Part shown: positions 1-9,628 of the stretch, one piece after another
Position numbering within the stretch: the stretch's first letter is position 1
Layout of the letters: each line of letters starts with the position of its first letter
Source of the DNA: Acanthamoeba castellanii str. Neff
Lineage: Eukaryota; Discosea; Longamoebia; Acanthamoebidae
DNA length: 64,000 nucleotides
Reading direction: 5' to 3'
Assembly: GCF_000313135.1 (NCBI RefSeq)
Contig: NW_004457364.1
Location: 189,092 to 253,091, forward strand
The notes under the pieces: model-generated
The model's database searches: none
What the model was told of the DNA's origin: nothing
What the model saw: only the letters and a program-made list of their open reading frames with translations
Made by a program: the position numbers and the translations under genes

Positions 1-1890
1 TTTGACAACACAAAAATGGTTTTAATTTAATAAAAGCAAGACAAAATTGGGAGAATCTTGAGAAATGGTAGATTAAAAAGGTAACTGGGCCATCAGTCAA
101 GGTTCCTGGAATGACCAATTTCTATCATGTGTTGGTGATCCTCTGAACAACTTCAAAATGCACCTTGCCTTTGCTTACATACCCTCCATCAATTCCTAAT
201 CACTACTCTCACATCCACTTCATGGTGAACCTCACATCATTTGGGCTGAATTGGAGCACTATTCCTGAAGATAAAATTCCACCACAACAAAGGTGGATCA
301 GGCAGTTCTTTGGTGCAGGTCAGGCTAAGGTGACCATAATCTTCATCCAGATGCAGCCAGTCTTTCAAGACACTTGCCAAATTACACAATCAAAGCTGCA
401 CTCATATACATACCCAAAGGGCACAACATCATAATCATAACAGACTCCAGAGCAGCCATCAACATCACCAACTTCCACACATGGGGTCCCAGCTAGTGAC
501 AGAGCCACTCTTCAACAAACAGAGCAAACCCTGTCACCCTGTTTGATGGCAACAGCAAGGAAGTAAACAGTGATGTACAGGGATGGGCACTTGCCCACCA
601 TGCCAAAAACTGGAAAGTACTACAGAGTGGGAAGCCAGTCCAAGGACTCTACCTCTGCAACAAACACACAGACTGCAAGGCTACACATGCTGCCCTCAAT
701 CCCAAGTCCAGCCCCCTGCAGAACTGAATGAGCGACTTCCTGCACAAAGCCAGATATGGTGCGCTCACTGACTGCAGCATCAGGTTTCACACCTACTGGG
801 AAAAGGATGACATAGAAAGCATCCCCAGACCACTCCCCTCCAACATCGTGAACGACCAGAGCGGACTGAACACGTGGCACAGACGACAACAGCGCTACAA
901 CACACAAGCATGTCCCCATAAAGGAAACCACGACACACACATCCGTTCTCTGCCGAAGGCCCCTAAACAAGGATATGGTCTGCAACACCGCCAAAGACAT
1001 CCAGGACATGATCAAAGCGGAGGCCACCACTAACCTCAACTCCACGCACCACATGCCTATATGGTCCTCAAACGCCCCACCCAACGGCGTTCGAATCATT
1101 CCGCAAGCTGGCCAACTACAACAAAAACATGGGAGCGCTCGGATACGTACCCCACGCCCTCAAGGACGGCCTTGCCGCAAAATCACGCTGCGCATAGCAC
1201 AAGGCGCTCACACCATCTGGATCAAGCGCTGCCAAGAGCTTGTCCAATGTGCCGCGCACGCCCCCCCCCACCCCATTCTCGCCCCGCATCGCCCCCCCCC
1301 CCGCCCAACGTCACCGCGACCAGCGTGTATACCCACTGAACCCCGGCCTCGAACACGACGCCACACCCCCCCCAACCACCATGGAGCCCAAACTCACCCA
1401 CACGCGCAGGACACCGTGCCCCGACGACACACGCCGCGCACGCCCATCACGCGGATCGCGCCTCCCCCTATCCCGCCCACCTCCGACGCCCCCACCCCCC
1501 CTCCCCCCATGCACACCAACGCCATCGTCGAGCCACCAGCCCCACCAAGGCCAACCACGCATCAGCCTCAACCGCAAAGACCCCCCCTGGCCCCACTACC
1601 GCTACTGAGCACCCCGACCTTCGGCCACGCGGCTACAACGAACGCACCAGCCACCCTACCCCTCGCCCCTGCACACGGCCGCGTAGCGGACCCGGACCCC
1701 AGCACGCCTACCGATCGCTGCCCTACCCCTCCTACTATACGACGCGTCCTTTATTTAGTAAGACACACCTGTGCCCATCCCATCAGACGTGAGCCCGCCA
1801 CGGCGTCAGTCCCTGCAGGATTTTTTTTGCTCCTCGTCTACAATAATAAAAAAGACTAGAATTGAAAATGATTGTAAATCAAAACAGAAG
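1..1890. other. Repeat-derived and C-rich DNA without a recognisable gene
   Basis: I find no recognisable protein here. Bases 1-130 share two blocks with 40.1-40.5 kb: 'acacaaaaatggtt' and 'ctggaatgaccaatttctatcatg'. This marks a dispersed repeat. Bases 1-720 are CpG-poor like the mobile DNA further right. Roughly 1050-1760 is strongly C-rich and G-poor on the + strand, with runs of C up to 10; open frames there are artefacts of that composition (Pro/Thr/His-rich). Probably an old transposon remnant; its family is not identified. Confidence 0.5.
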
Positions 1891-3092
1891 ATGGACGACG
1901 CATGGAGTTCATCGAAGAAGGCGCCAGTCTGGACTGGCGGCGAAGGCGGTGGCGCAGAGGCATTCGCGCAGGCCGTATCCGAGATGGTGAACCACAAGCA
2001 GGTCTACGACATGCTCGAAACTCAATCCCAAGTGTACGGCCCATCTCAATGTGCACAAATATTAATTAGATATTAATAATAATCAGATTCTTTACACTGA
2101 TTTGATTCATGTTTTCTTTTTACCATTTAAAAAAACTCAACATTGATCGTGCCTCATCCAGGTACAAGTCGCTCAAGACGTCGCAAGAGTCGTTGACGGC
2201 CTTCAACGATTTCTCGGCCACCCTCTACCGCAACACACACCGGTGCGTGTGCACGCCTCGCTGCACGACACACGCCGCACACCGCACACGCACCACCGCA
2301 CACGCTCCTCTCCCAAGTCTTACCATCTACGGGCGGTGCGTTTCTAAGGGACTTTGAGCGGCGCACGAAGATGATCAAGGACATGCAGAAGGACCTCGAG
2401 TACATCTATCGCAAGCTCAAGTACTCTCACGGCCCACCACAGCCCTATCCTCCTTTTGCTGGCGAGACCACACTGATGCAATACCTGTGTGCGGTGTGTG
2501 CGGTGTGTGTCGTGCGGCGTTGTGCGTGTGCGTGTGCGTGTCGTGCGGCGTGTGCGGCAGGTTCTTGAAGGGGAAGGTGGAGGAGGTGACGGGGGTGCCG
2601 CCGGACGTGGTGCGCGCCACCCTGCGCGAGATGGACCGGGCCAAGGCCGCCTTCCTCGGCGAAGAGGAGGAGCAGCCGCAGCGGAACGACGACGAGGAGA
2701 AGGAGCCGGAGCCCGTCGGCACCACTCCGCAGCAGCAGCAGCAGCCACCACAGGCGGCGGCAGAAGCGGGAGAAGAAGCGAAGCGAGTACCTGAAGCCGA
2801 AGCCGAAGCTGAAGCTGACGATGGCGGAAGAAGTGTGGAAGTGCAGCGGGACGACACGCCGGCGGAGCAACTGAAGGTGGAGGTGGTGAAAGAAGAAGAA
2901 GAAGAAAAGAAAGAAGAAAAGGAGAAGGAGGAAGAAGAGCAAAACACAGAAACGAAGGGCGAAGAGGGAGAAAAGAAGGTGGAAGAGGTGGTGGAGGAAG
3001 AACCACAAACACCGCCTCCCGCTGCTTCATCGGCGACGGCAACGTCATCTGCCGACCAGGAACGGACGTCGGCGTCCGAGGTTTCGCTGTAA
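1891..3092 (+). CDS. KXD1: KxDL motif protein (KXD1-like, BORC/BLOC-related)
   Basis: Four exons with consistent phases: 1891-2033, 2162-2242, 2349-2420 and 2561-3092, giving about 275 aa. The N-terminal 120 residues form a helical domain ending in KDMQKDLEYIYRKLK followed by FLKGKV, which is the KxDL signature region of KXD1. In animals KXD1 is a subunit of BORC, the complex that couples lysosomes to kinesin transport; that role here is inferred from family. The remaining 150 residues are a low-complexity Glu/Lys/Pro/Gln-rich acidic tail not typical of the family. Intron 3 is a GTGTGCGG simple repeat. The first in-frame ATG after the C-rich region was taken as start. Confidence 0.72.
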
Positions 3093-3185
3093 ACAGCACC
3101 GTGCCTCAACACACTACATTTACAAAACATACAAAACACAACCGCGCCAGGGTCTGATGGATGGGTGGTCGTCTGTCTGGAGACA

Positions 3186-5108
3186 TCAGCTCTTGGCCGC
3201 TGCCGGCTTGGGCGCAGGCGGTCCGGGCGGCGGAGGCGGAGGCGGCGCGGCCGCCATGGGCTGTGTGTCGTGTGTCGCGTGTCGTGCGTGTCGTGTGTCG
3301 TGTGTTTGTAAGGTAAATGGGGGTGAGTGTAGTGTGGACGAGACACGCACGATCTTAGCCAGCTCCCTGGCAAGCTCCTCCCGTCTGTTCTTGTCCGGAT
3401 CGTTCCGCATGATGTGGCTCTTGCGATCGTCTGTCGTGTCGGTCGGTTCTCATGGTCAGTTGGCGCACACAATCATTGTCGGGCGGGCGGATGGGTGAGG
3501 GGAGTGGGTACTGTCGATGGTGATGACGAACTCGGGGCAGAAGCCGGCCTTCTCGCCCAACTGGAGGTAGCCCAGCTGGTTGGAGGCCACCAGTACGTCG
3601 TTCACCACCCACTGGTGGCTCGAGTGCTGCGTTACATGCAACCGTTGTTGCTATGCAACTCTACAACTTTTGGTTGAACGGAAAAGAAAAGAAGAGAGCG
3701 CACCGTGTGGCCGTAGCCCCAGAGAATGACCGGCGGCTTGAGCAAAGACTCCCATTCGGCGCCCACACCCACTAAGCGCAGCCGAGTTCCAGCCGAGAAA
3801 GAAATGCGATGCGAGTCAGCCTGGCACAGAATCCTAGACCAGGAGGTCAGTGTGGAAGGCGAAGTACTGATGTTGCCGGGCTTGTGGTGGGTGAGCACGA
3901 CGACGGCCTCGCCCGCGGCCTTGGCCTCGGCGATGGCGGCCTTGAGCCAGGCCACCTCCTCCGCGTGCCAGCGGTTCGTGTCCGCCGCCCGCAGCTTGCG
4001 CTTCTTCGGCTCCTCCTCAGCTGTGCTCATACATCCCATAAGCTCATCGCGCGTGTGCGGTCGTGTGTGTGCCGTGTGTGCCGTGCGTCGTGCGCGGTGC
4101 GTGTCGGGTCATTGAAAGGAGCGCAGTACAGGAAGCAGGCGTTTCGGAGAACATGATGAGCGAGTAGTCGTTGACGGTGGCCTCCAGGTGCCCCAGATAG
4201 AACTCCGGGCAGTGGTTCCATAGGGTCGTGCCCAGCACCCTCACCTTGTGCCCTGTTCGCGTTTTTAGCCCACCGGAACTCACACACGCACACGCACACC
4301 GCACACGCACTCGCGCACGCACCACCGCACACGCACACGCACACGCACACGCACGCGCACCGTTGTCGTTGAGGAGCACCGAGCTCATGTGCAGAAAGTG
4401 GAGGTTGGCGATCGAGCTACAAAACTGCGCGATCTCACGGTTCACCGTGTCCCTGTGTCGTGTGTGTCGTGTGTGTCGTGTCATGTGTGATATGACATGG
4501 GAACGAAGACCACTCTTAAGAATTAGGCCTTACAGGACACTGTACGGTACCGGTCGGAGCTGTAGTATTCGTGGTTGCCGGTGATGACGAACACGCGCTC
4601 GAATCGCTCCGCCTGCGCCTTGAGGAAATCCAAGTAGTCCTTCTTCCGCGGCTGACCAATGTCCTGCACTCGCGAGATGATCCTCAAAACTCAGTCGACG
4701 GTCGTGCGTGTGCGTGTGCGGTGGTGCGGTGCGTGTGCGGTGGTGCGTGTCGTGTGCGGTGGTGCGGGTGCGTGCGCTTAAACTGTTGAGTGCAGTGGTA
4801 GTTCGATCGTACCCCCAGCAATGCCTGTGGACGACCACCACGATAAAAGTTAAATAAAAAAAGAAAAATTTTAATAATAAAAAATATCTAAAACTGAGGT
4901 GGTTGGGGAGAGGTACGAGGTAGGGGGCGCGGGGCTCGAAGGAGGGCAGGTGCGCGAGGGTGTTGGCGAACTCGAGGTGGAGGTCGCTCATGATCTGCAC
5001 CTCGAACATGGCCGTCGCACCCTCGCCCCTGAACCTGGGCCGCTCCGCCGCCACTTCCACTTGGGTTAACGTGGGGGGCGGCGTAGGCGGACTTGGTACG
5101 TGCGCCAT
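3186..5108 (-). CDS. Calcineurin-like metallophosphoesterase, paralogue A
   Basis: Multi-exon gene read on the minus strand. Exon 1 (5108-4917) carries a Pro-rich N-terminus and motif I SDLHLEF (DxH). A 12-nt microexon at 4824-4813 (ALLG) leads into motif II GDIGQP, followed by GNHEYY (motif III), VLTHHKPG (motif IV) and WGYGHT plus H from the next exon (GHxH, motif V). Later exons encode the VASNQLGY segment, MRNDPDKN, and a final polyproline tail ending at 3186. All metal-binding motifs are present, so it is probably an active binuclear-metal phosphoesterase; the substrate cannot be told. It is one of three paralogues within 6 kb and lies head-to-head with paralogue B, 203 bp apart. Confidence 0.78.
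4813..4824 (-). other. 12-nt microexon (ALLG) of phosphoesterase A
   Basis: Twelve bases encode Ala-Leu-Leu-Gly, flanked by AG and GT on the minus strand, phase 0 on both sides. Exon 1 ends in APYL and the next exon begins with DIGQP, so the microexon supplies the residues just before the motif II aspartate. The same exon exists in both paralogues. Confidence 0.75.
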
Positions 5109-5311
5109 GGTGTGCTTCTGGTTTCACTGTTATGTGATGATTTAGCTATATGTTTATTTATTTATTTACACAGGGGGTTTCGGTGAAAGCAACTCCCTTT
5201 TGACTTCACCAAAAAGAAAGAAATGACTCTCAAATAAATAAAAACAAAACGTGATTTTTATTATTATAAAATCAGAGGAGAAGAGAGTGAGCAAGGAAGA
5301 ATAGAGATAAA

Positions 5312-7261
5312 ATGTTCCACGTGAAGAAACCGAAGCGGCCGGTGTTCAGAGGCGAAGGTGCGACGGCCATGTTCGAGGTGCAGATCATGAGCGACCTCCA
5401 CCTCGAGTTCCCCAACACCCTCGCGCACCTGCCCTCCTTCGAGCCCCGCGCCCCCTACCTCGTACCCCACCCCTCCACCCCTCCCATCTTATTCCTTCAC
5501 TTATTTTTATCTTCTTTTGATATCTGCTCTTTTTATTGTGGTCGCCAGGCACTGCTCGGGGTAAGCGTTCTTCCACGAAGCACGCCACACGCCACACACC
5601 ACACGCCACACAACACACGCCACACGACACACGCCACACGACACACACAACGACGCACGCACACGCAGCCACAAGACACACGCAGGCATGAAAGGGCTAA
5701 TGTCAGGGGAATGGTGATGGATTGGGTGATGGGTGAACAGGACATTGGCCAGCCGCGGAAGAAGGACTACTTGGAATTCCTCAAGACGCAGGCGGCGCGA
5801 TTCGAGCGCGTGTTCCTCGTCACCGGCAACCACGAATACTACGCCTCCGACAGGTACCTTCCGTGCTACACGACACGACCAACGACACGACACGAGACAG
5901 CACGCACAAACCGCACACGCTCGTAGAGACACGGTGCATAGGGAAATCGCAGAGTTTTGCAGCACCTTCGACAACCTGCACTTCTTGCAAATGAGCTCCG
6001 TCCTGCTCGAAGATAACGGTTCGCCGACCACACAAGCGCGTTGTGAGATCTTGTTTGTCGTGTCGTGTCGTGTCGTGCGTGTCGCGTGTCGTGGGTGTGA
6101 CTGACTTGGGACTGAACAACATACAGGGCACAAGGTGCGCGTTCTGGGGACCACCCTGTGGCACCACTGCCCGGAGAAGGAATTCTCTCAGGTAGAGAGG
6201 ACCATGAACGACTACGCCATGATCGGGGTGCCCAGCACCACATGTACTTGCCCTTCTCTCCCACATGCAACGACACGGCACGCGCACGCGCACGCACATG
6301 CACACGCACACGCACACGCCGCATGTCGCGGTATGTAACGCATGTGGGGCTGGCTTCACGGAGCAGCTGCGGGAGCTCCGCTGAAGCGGAAACTGAAAGC
6401 CACGGACACGAACCGCTGGCACGCGGAGGAGGTGGCCTGGCTCAAGGCCGCCATCAAGAAGGCCAAGAAGGCGGGCGAGGCCGTCGTCGTGCTCACCCAC
6501 CACCTCCCCTCCAACAATAGTTCGAGCCTCAACTCTCATTATTATTTATTTTAATTATTATTATATCGGTAGACTAATTAGCAGAATAATATTGTGGGGC
6601 GCAGTGGTGTGGGGCGGGCGGGGATTCAGTACTGATCTCGAGAAGATGATCAAGTCGCCGATCATCTTCTGGGGCTATGGCCATACGGTGCGTCTCTCTT
6701 TCCTTCTCTGTATGGTGAACATATATGGCAACATTCAGTTATTTATTTTGCATCATGTTGTGTGTTGTGATCACAGCACGCGAGTTACCAGAAGGTGATC
6801 AACGGAGTCATGGTGGCCTCCAATCAGCTGGGCTACATCTCGATGGCCGAAGAAACCGGCTTCTACCCCGAGTTTGTGGTCACCATCGACCGTACGCCTG
6901 CCTGCCTGCCTGCCAGCAAGCACTGGTCATGATTTTCTCAACGAACGACCAACCGAACACTACAGATGATGGCAAGAGGTACACCATGAGAAACGATCCG
7001 GACAGGAACAAGCGAGACCAGCTCGCCAAGCTCGCCGAGGAGGAGGCCAAGAAGGTGCGCCTCCATGCGCCGCCCGCATTTGATTGGGTTTGCTGTACTC
7101 ACATCCACCACACGCACCCGCACACGCACACTCACCCGTGACACCCGCAGCCTGCCGAAGCCGCTCCACCGCCGCCTCCGCCTCCTGCGGCGTCGCAACG
7201 CCCGGCCAACGCACAAGAACTGGTCTTTTCCCTTAAACACAGGATGGCGAGTGATTACTAA
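5312..7261 (+). CDS. Calcineurin-like metallophosphoesterase, paralogue B
   Basis: Traced exons include 5312-5461, microexon 5549-5560, 5741-5853, 5927-6018, one starting at 6127, then further exons to a TAA at 7259-7261. The N-terminus MFHVKKPKRPVFRGEG precedes motif I SDLHLEF. Motifs GDIGQP, GNHEYY, VLTHHLPS and GHTH (split across an intron at about 6689/6778) are all intact. The final exon gives a Pro-rich tail ending HRMASDY. It is in opposite orientation to paralogues A and C: head-to-head with A and tail-to-tail with C, 129 bp from C's stop. It probably arose by inverted duplication. Introns contain CACACG and GTGTCG repeats. Confidence 0.8.
5549..5560 (+). other. 12-nt microexon (ALLG) of phosphoesterase B
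   Basis: Twelve bases encoding ALLG lie between 'gtcgccag' and 'gtaagc'. Inclusion joins APYL to ALLG to DIGQP in frame and completes the GD motif; skipping would delete four residues without a frameshift. Confidence 0.78.
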
Positions 7262-7390
7262 AGTAGAACTGTACACCTACACCACCACCTACACCACCAC
7301 CTACACCAAGCATAGGGAAATAGTGACATTGTGATGCAATATAGTTATTGTGTTTTACACAACTTTTTTCCAATATATCAACATGCACCA

Positions 7391-9057
7391 TCAGTCCTGC
7401 TGGTTGGTCTTAGCTGGGTCGTTTCGCATGATGTAACTCTGGCGGTCATCTGTTTGCCACATCACAACAAAGATGTATGTTTGCTTTTTGTTTGTTATAT
7501 GCACACGTCTTGGATGGGCGGGCAGCAGGTGGTACGTACGGTCGATGGTGACCACAAACTCGGGGGAGAAGCCGGCCTTTTCGGGCGGCGCCATGAAGTA
7601 GCCCCTCTGATTGGAGGCCACCATGACCCCATTGATCACCGTCTGGTGACTCTTGTGCTGCATTGCAACGTCAACCGTCTTCCTCTTCTAGAAAGAACGA
7701 AAGCGACAAGAGAGAAAGAGAGAAAGAGAGAGAGAGGGAGAGAGAAACGTACTGTGTGACCGTAGCCCCAGAAGATGAGCGGCGACTTGATCACGTCCTC
7801 AAGGTCGGTACTAAAGCCCAGCCCGCCCGAAAGCACTGCAAACCAACTTGCGTGAGTGAGGAAAAAGTTGGTCACTTGAGGGCGGAAGTGGGCGATCGAA
7901 CTGTTGTTGGAGGGGAGGTGGTGGGTGAGCACGGCGACGGCCTCGCCCGCGGCCTCAGCCTCGGCGATGGCGGCCTTGAGCCAGGCCACCTCCTCCGCGT
8001 GCCAGCTGTTCGTGTCCGCCGCCCGCAGCTTGCGCTTCTTTGGCGCACCCTCTGCTGCACCGTCACAATCACCGCACTCGTCAAATACCGCGCATGCGCG
8101 TGTGGTGGTGCGTGTGCGGTGGTGCGTGTCGCGTAAAAGTAGGGGGAAAGAGAGAGTACGGGTGGTGCTGGGCACCCCGATCATGGCGTAGTCGTTCAGG
8201 GTGCGCTCGACCTGCCCGATGTCCTTCTCCGGGCAGTGGTGCCACAAGGTGGTCCCCAGAACGCGCACCTTGTGCCCTGTGTGTTGTTCACCCAAGTCAG
8301 TCACACGGACACACGACACGACACGACACGACACCAACGGCAAACGTGTTGTAGCATGGCACACGCCACACGCACACACGGCCCGTCGCGAACCGTTATC
8401 TTCGAGGAGCACAGAGCTCATTTGCAAAAAGTGCAGGTTGTCGAACGTGCTGCAAAACTCACTGATCTGCCTATGCACCGTGTCTCTGTGCGCGCGTGTG
8501 ATGATGATTGCGACGGTGTGTGTGTGTGTGTGTGTGGTGTGTGTGTGTGTGTGGTCGTGAGACGAAGAGCGAGAGCTGAAGGTGGAGCGGAAAAGAGACG
8601 TCAACACGGATGGTACCGGTCGGAGGTGTAGTATTCGTGGTTGCCGGTGACGACGAACACGCGCTCGAACCGAGCCGCTTGCGCCGCCAGGAATGCAAAG
8701 TAGTTCTCCTTCTTCGGGTGGCCTATGTCCTGCACCAACACAAATTTGTTGAATGATAAACCAGCCGTGTGTCGTGTGTGTCGTGTGTGTCGTCGCTGGT
8801 GTCATGACGTCGCTTACGTACCCCGAGCAGTGCCTGCCACCAACATAGAAGCAAAAAGATAAAAAATCTGCAAAAGGGAGAAAAGCAAAGTGGGAAGGGT
8901 GGGGTACGAGGTAGGGGGCGCGAGGTTCGAAGGAGGGCAGGTGCGCGAGGGCGTTGGGGAACTCGAGGTGGAGGTCGCTCATGATCTGCACCTCGAACAT
9001 GGCCGTCGCACCTTCGCCTCTGAACACCGGCCGCTTCGGTTTCTTCACGTTGAGCAT
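7391..9057 (-). CDS. Calcineurin-like metallophosphoesterase, paralogue C
   Basis: Exon 1 (9057-8908, 150 nt, the same length as in B) begins MLNVKKPKRPVFRGEG and contains SDLHLEF. The microexon is at 8833-8822, followed by exons with GHPKKENYFAFL, GNHEYY, GHKVRVLGTTLWHHCPEKDIGQ, KKRKLRAADTNSWHAEEVAWLKA, VLTHHLPS and IFWGYGHT. The C-terminus ends at MRNDPAKTNQQD, so it lacks the charged helix and polyproline tail of A and B. All catalytic motifs appear intact. Sequence and exon structure are closest to B, suggesting the B/C split is the most recent. Confidence 0.78.
8822..8833 (-). other. 12-nt microexon (ALLG) of phosphoesterase C
   Basis: Same ALLG microexon as in the two paralogues, between 'tggcag' and 'gtacgtaa' on the minus strand. 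Confidence 0.75.
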
Positions 9058-9236
9058 TTTTTATATATTTCCTCCCTGAACCTGGGCGCGCCACAGATGT
9101 CCTCAAGTTGGGGTCACCTTCTTTGATCTGTTGTCGATTTCTTGTTTAATTTGCTTTTTTTTCTTCCCAACCGTTGCAACGCGTGGACATCTACTTGTCT
9201 GGATGTGAGCAGGTGTCTCTCTTCTCCACTTTTCTT

Positions 9237-9366
9237 TCGTAGACCTACGTTGCCGTCGTTGACCGTCTACTCGAGATCTCTTTGGCGTCGGCGCTCAGAA
9301 GAAGTTGCCGCCACGTTGCTTGCCGCCGCCGCCGCCGCCGGCGTCGCCGTTGGCGTTGCTGTGCTT
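9237..9366 (-). repeat. Diverged duplicate of a RasGEF coding segment
   Basis: About 130 bases match 10106-10243 inside the RasGEF gene. The shared run includes 'gtcgttgaccgtct', 'gccgccacgttgcttgccgcc' in part, and 'ggcgtcgccgttggcgttgc'. The copy has a small deletion and substitutions, lies 0.87 kb downstream of the original, and its minus-strand frame is broken. Confidence 0.75.
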
Positions 9367-9589
9367 CCTCGCAGCCTCATCCCCCCACCGCCACCACCAC
9401 TCAGAGTGCGAGCCCCACCCCTTCGGCCGCCACGACCACAAGTGGAAGAAGCACCATCACCCCGAGCACTCGCGCCAGATCGAGGCGCTCCTCCACATGC
9501 ATCAGGCCCTCCGCTGCCCCAAGGTGAGCCTGCTGAGCGTGCTGGTGGGCGTGGCTGCTATGTGCGTGCTGGCCTTCATCAAATTCTAA
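9305..9589 (+). CDS. Small putative membrane protein, partly built on antisense RasGEF DNA
   Basis: A 94-aa frame starts MPPRCLPPPPPPASPLALLCF, giving a hydrophobic N-terminus that could act as a signal or anchor. A His-rich middle follows (HRHHHSE, KWKKHHHPEHSRQ) and a C-terminal hydrophobic helix VSLLSVLVGVAAMCVLAFIKF. The first about 20 codons are the antisense strand of the duplicated RasGEF segment at 9237-9366; the rest has no counterpart there. No homologue is recognised. Whether it is expressed, and whether further 5' exons exist, is unknown. Confidence 0.4.
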   Translation: MPPRCLPPPPPPASPLALLCFLAASSPHRHHHSECEPHPFGRHDHKWKKHHHPEHSRQIEALLHMHQALRCPKVSLLSVLVGVAAMCVLAFIKF

Positions 9590-9628
9590 TTTACCTTTTT
9601 TTTAATTTGCCGGCAAGTGTGGTAAATC

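Noticed and set aside
975..1859. 294-aa Pro/Thr/His-rich plus-strand frame
   Set aside because: Explained by extreme C bias; overlapping frames in other phases are equally open and no motif is seen.
4228..4484. Open frames rich in HAHAHTRT or CVCVCVCV
   Set aside because: Products of CACACG intron repeats, interrupted by the real exons on the other strand.
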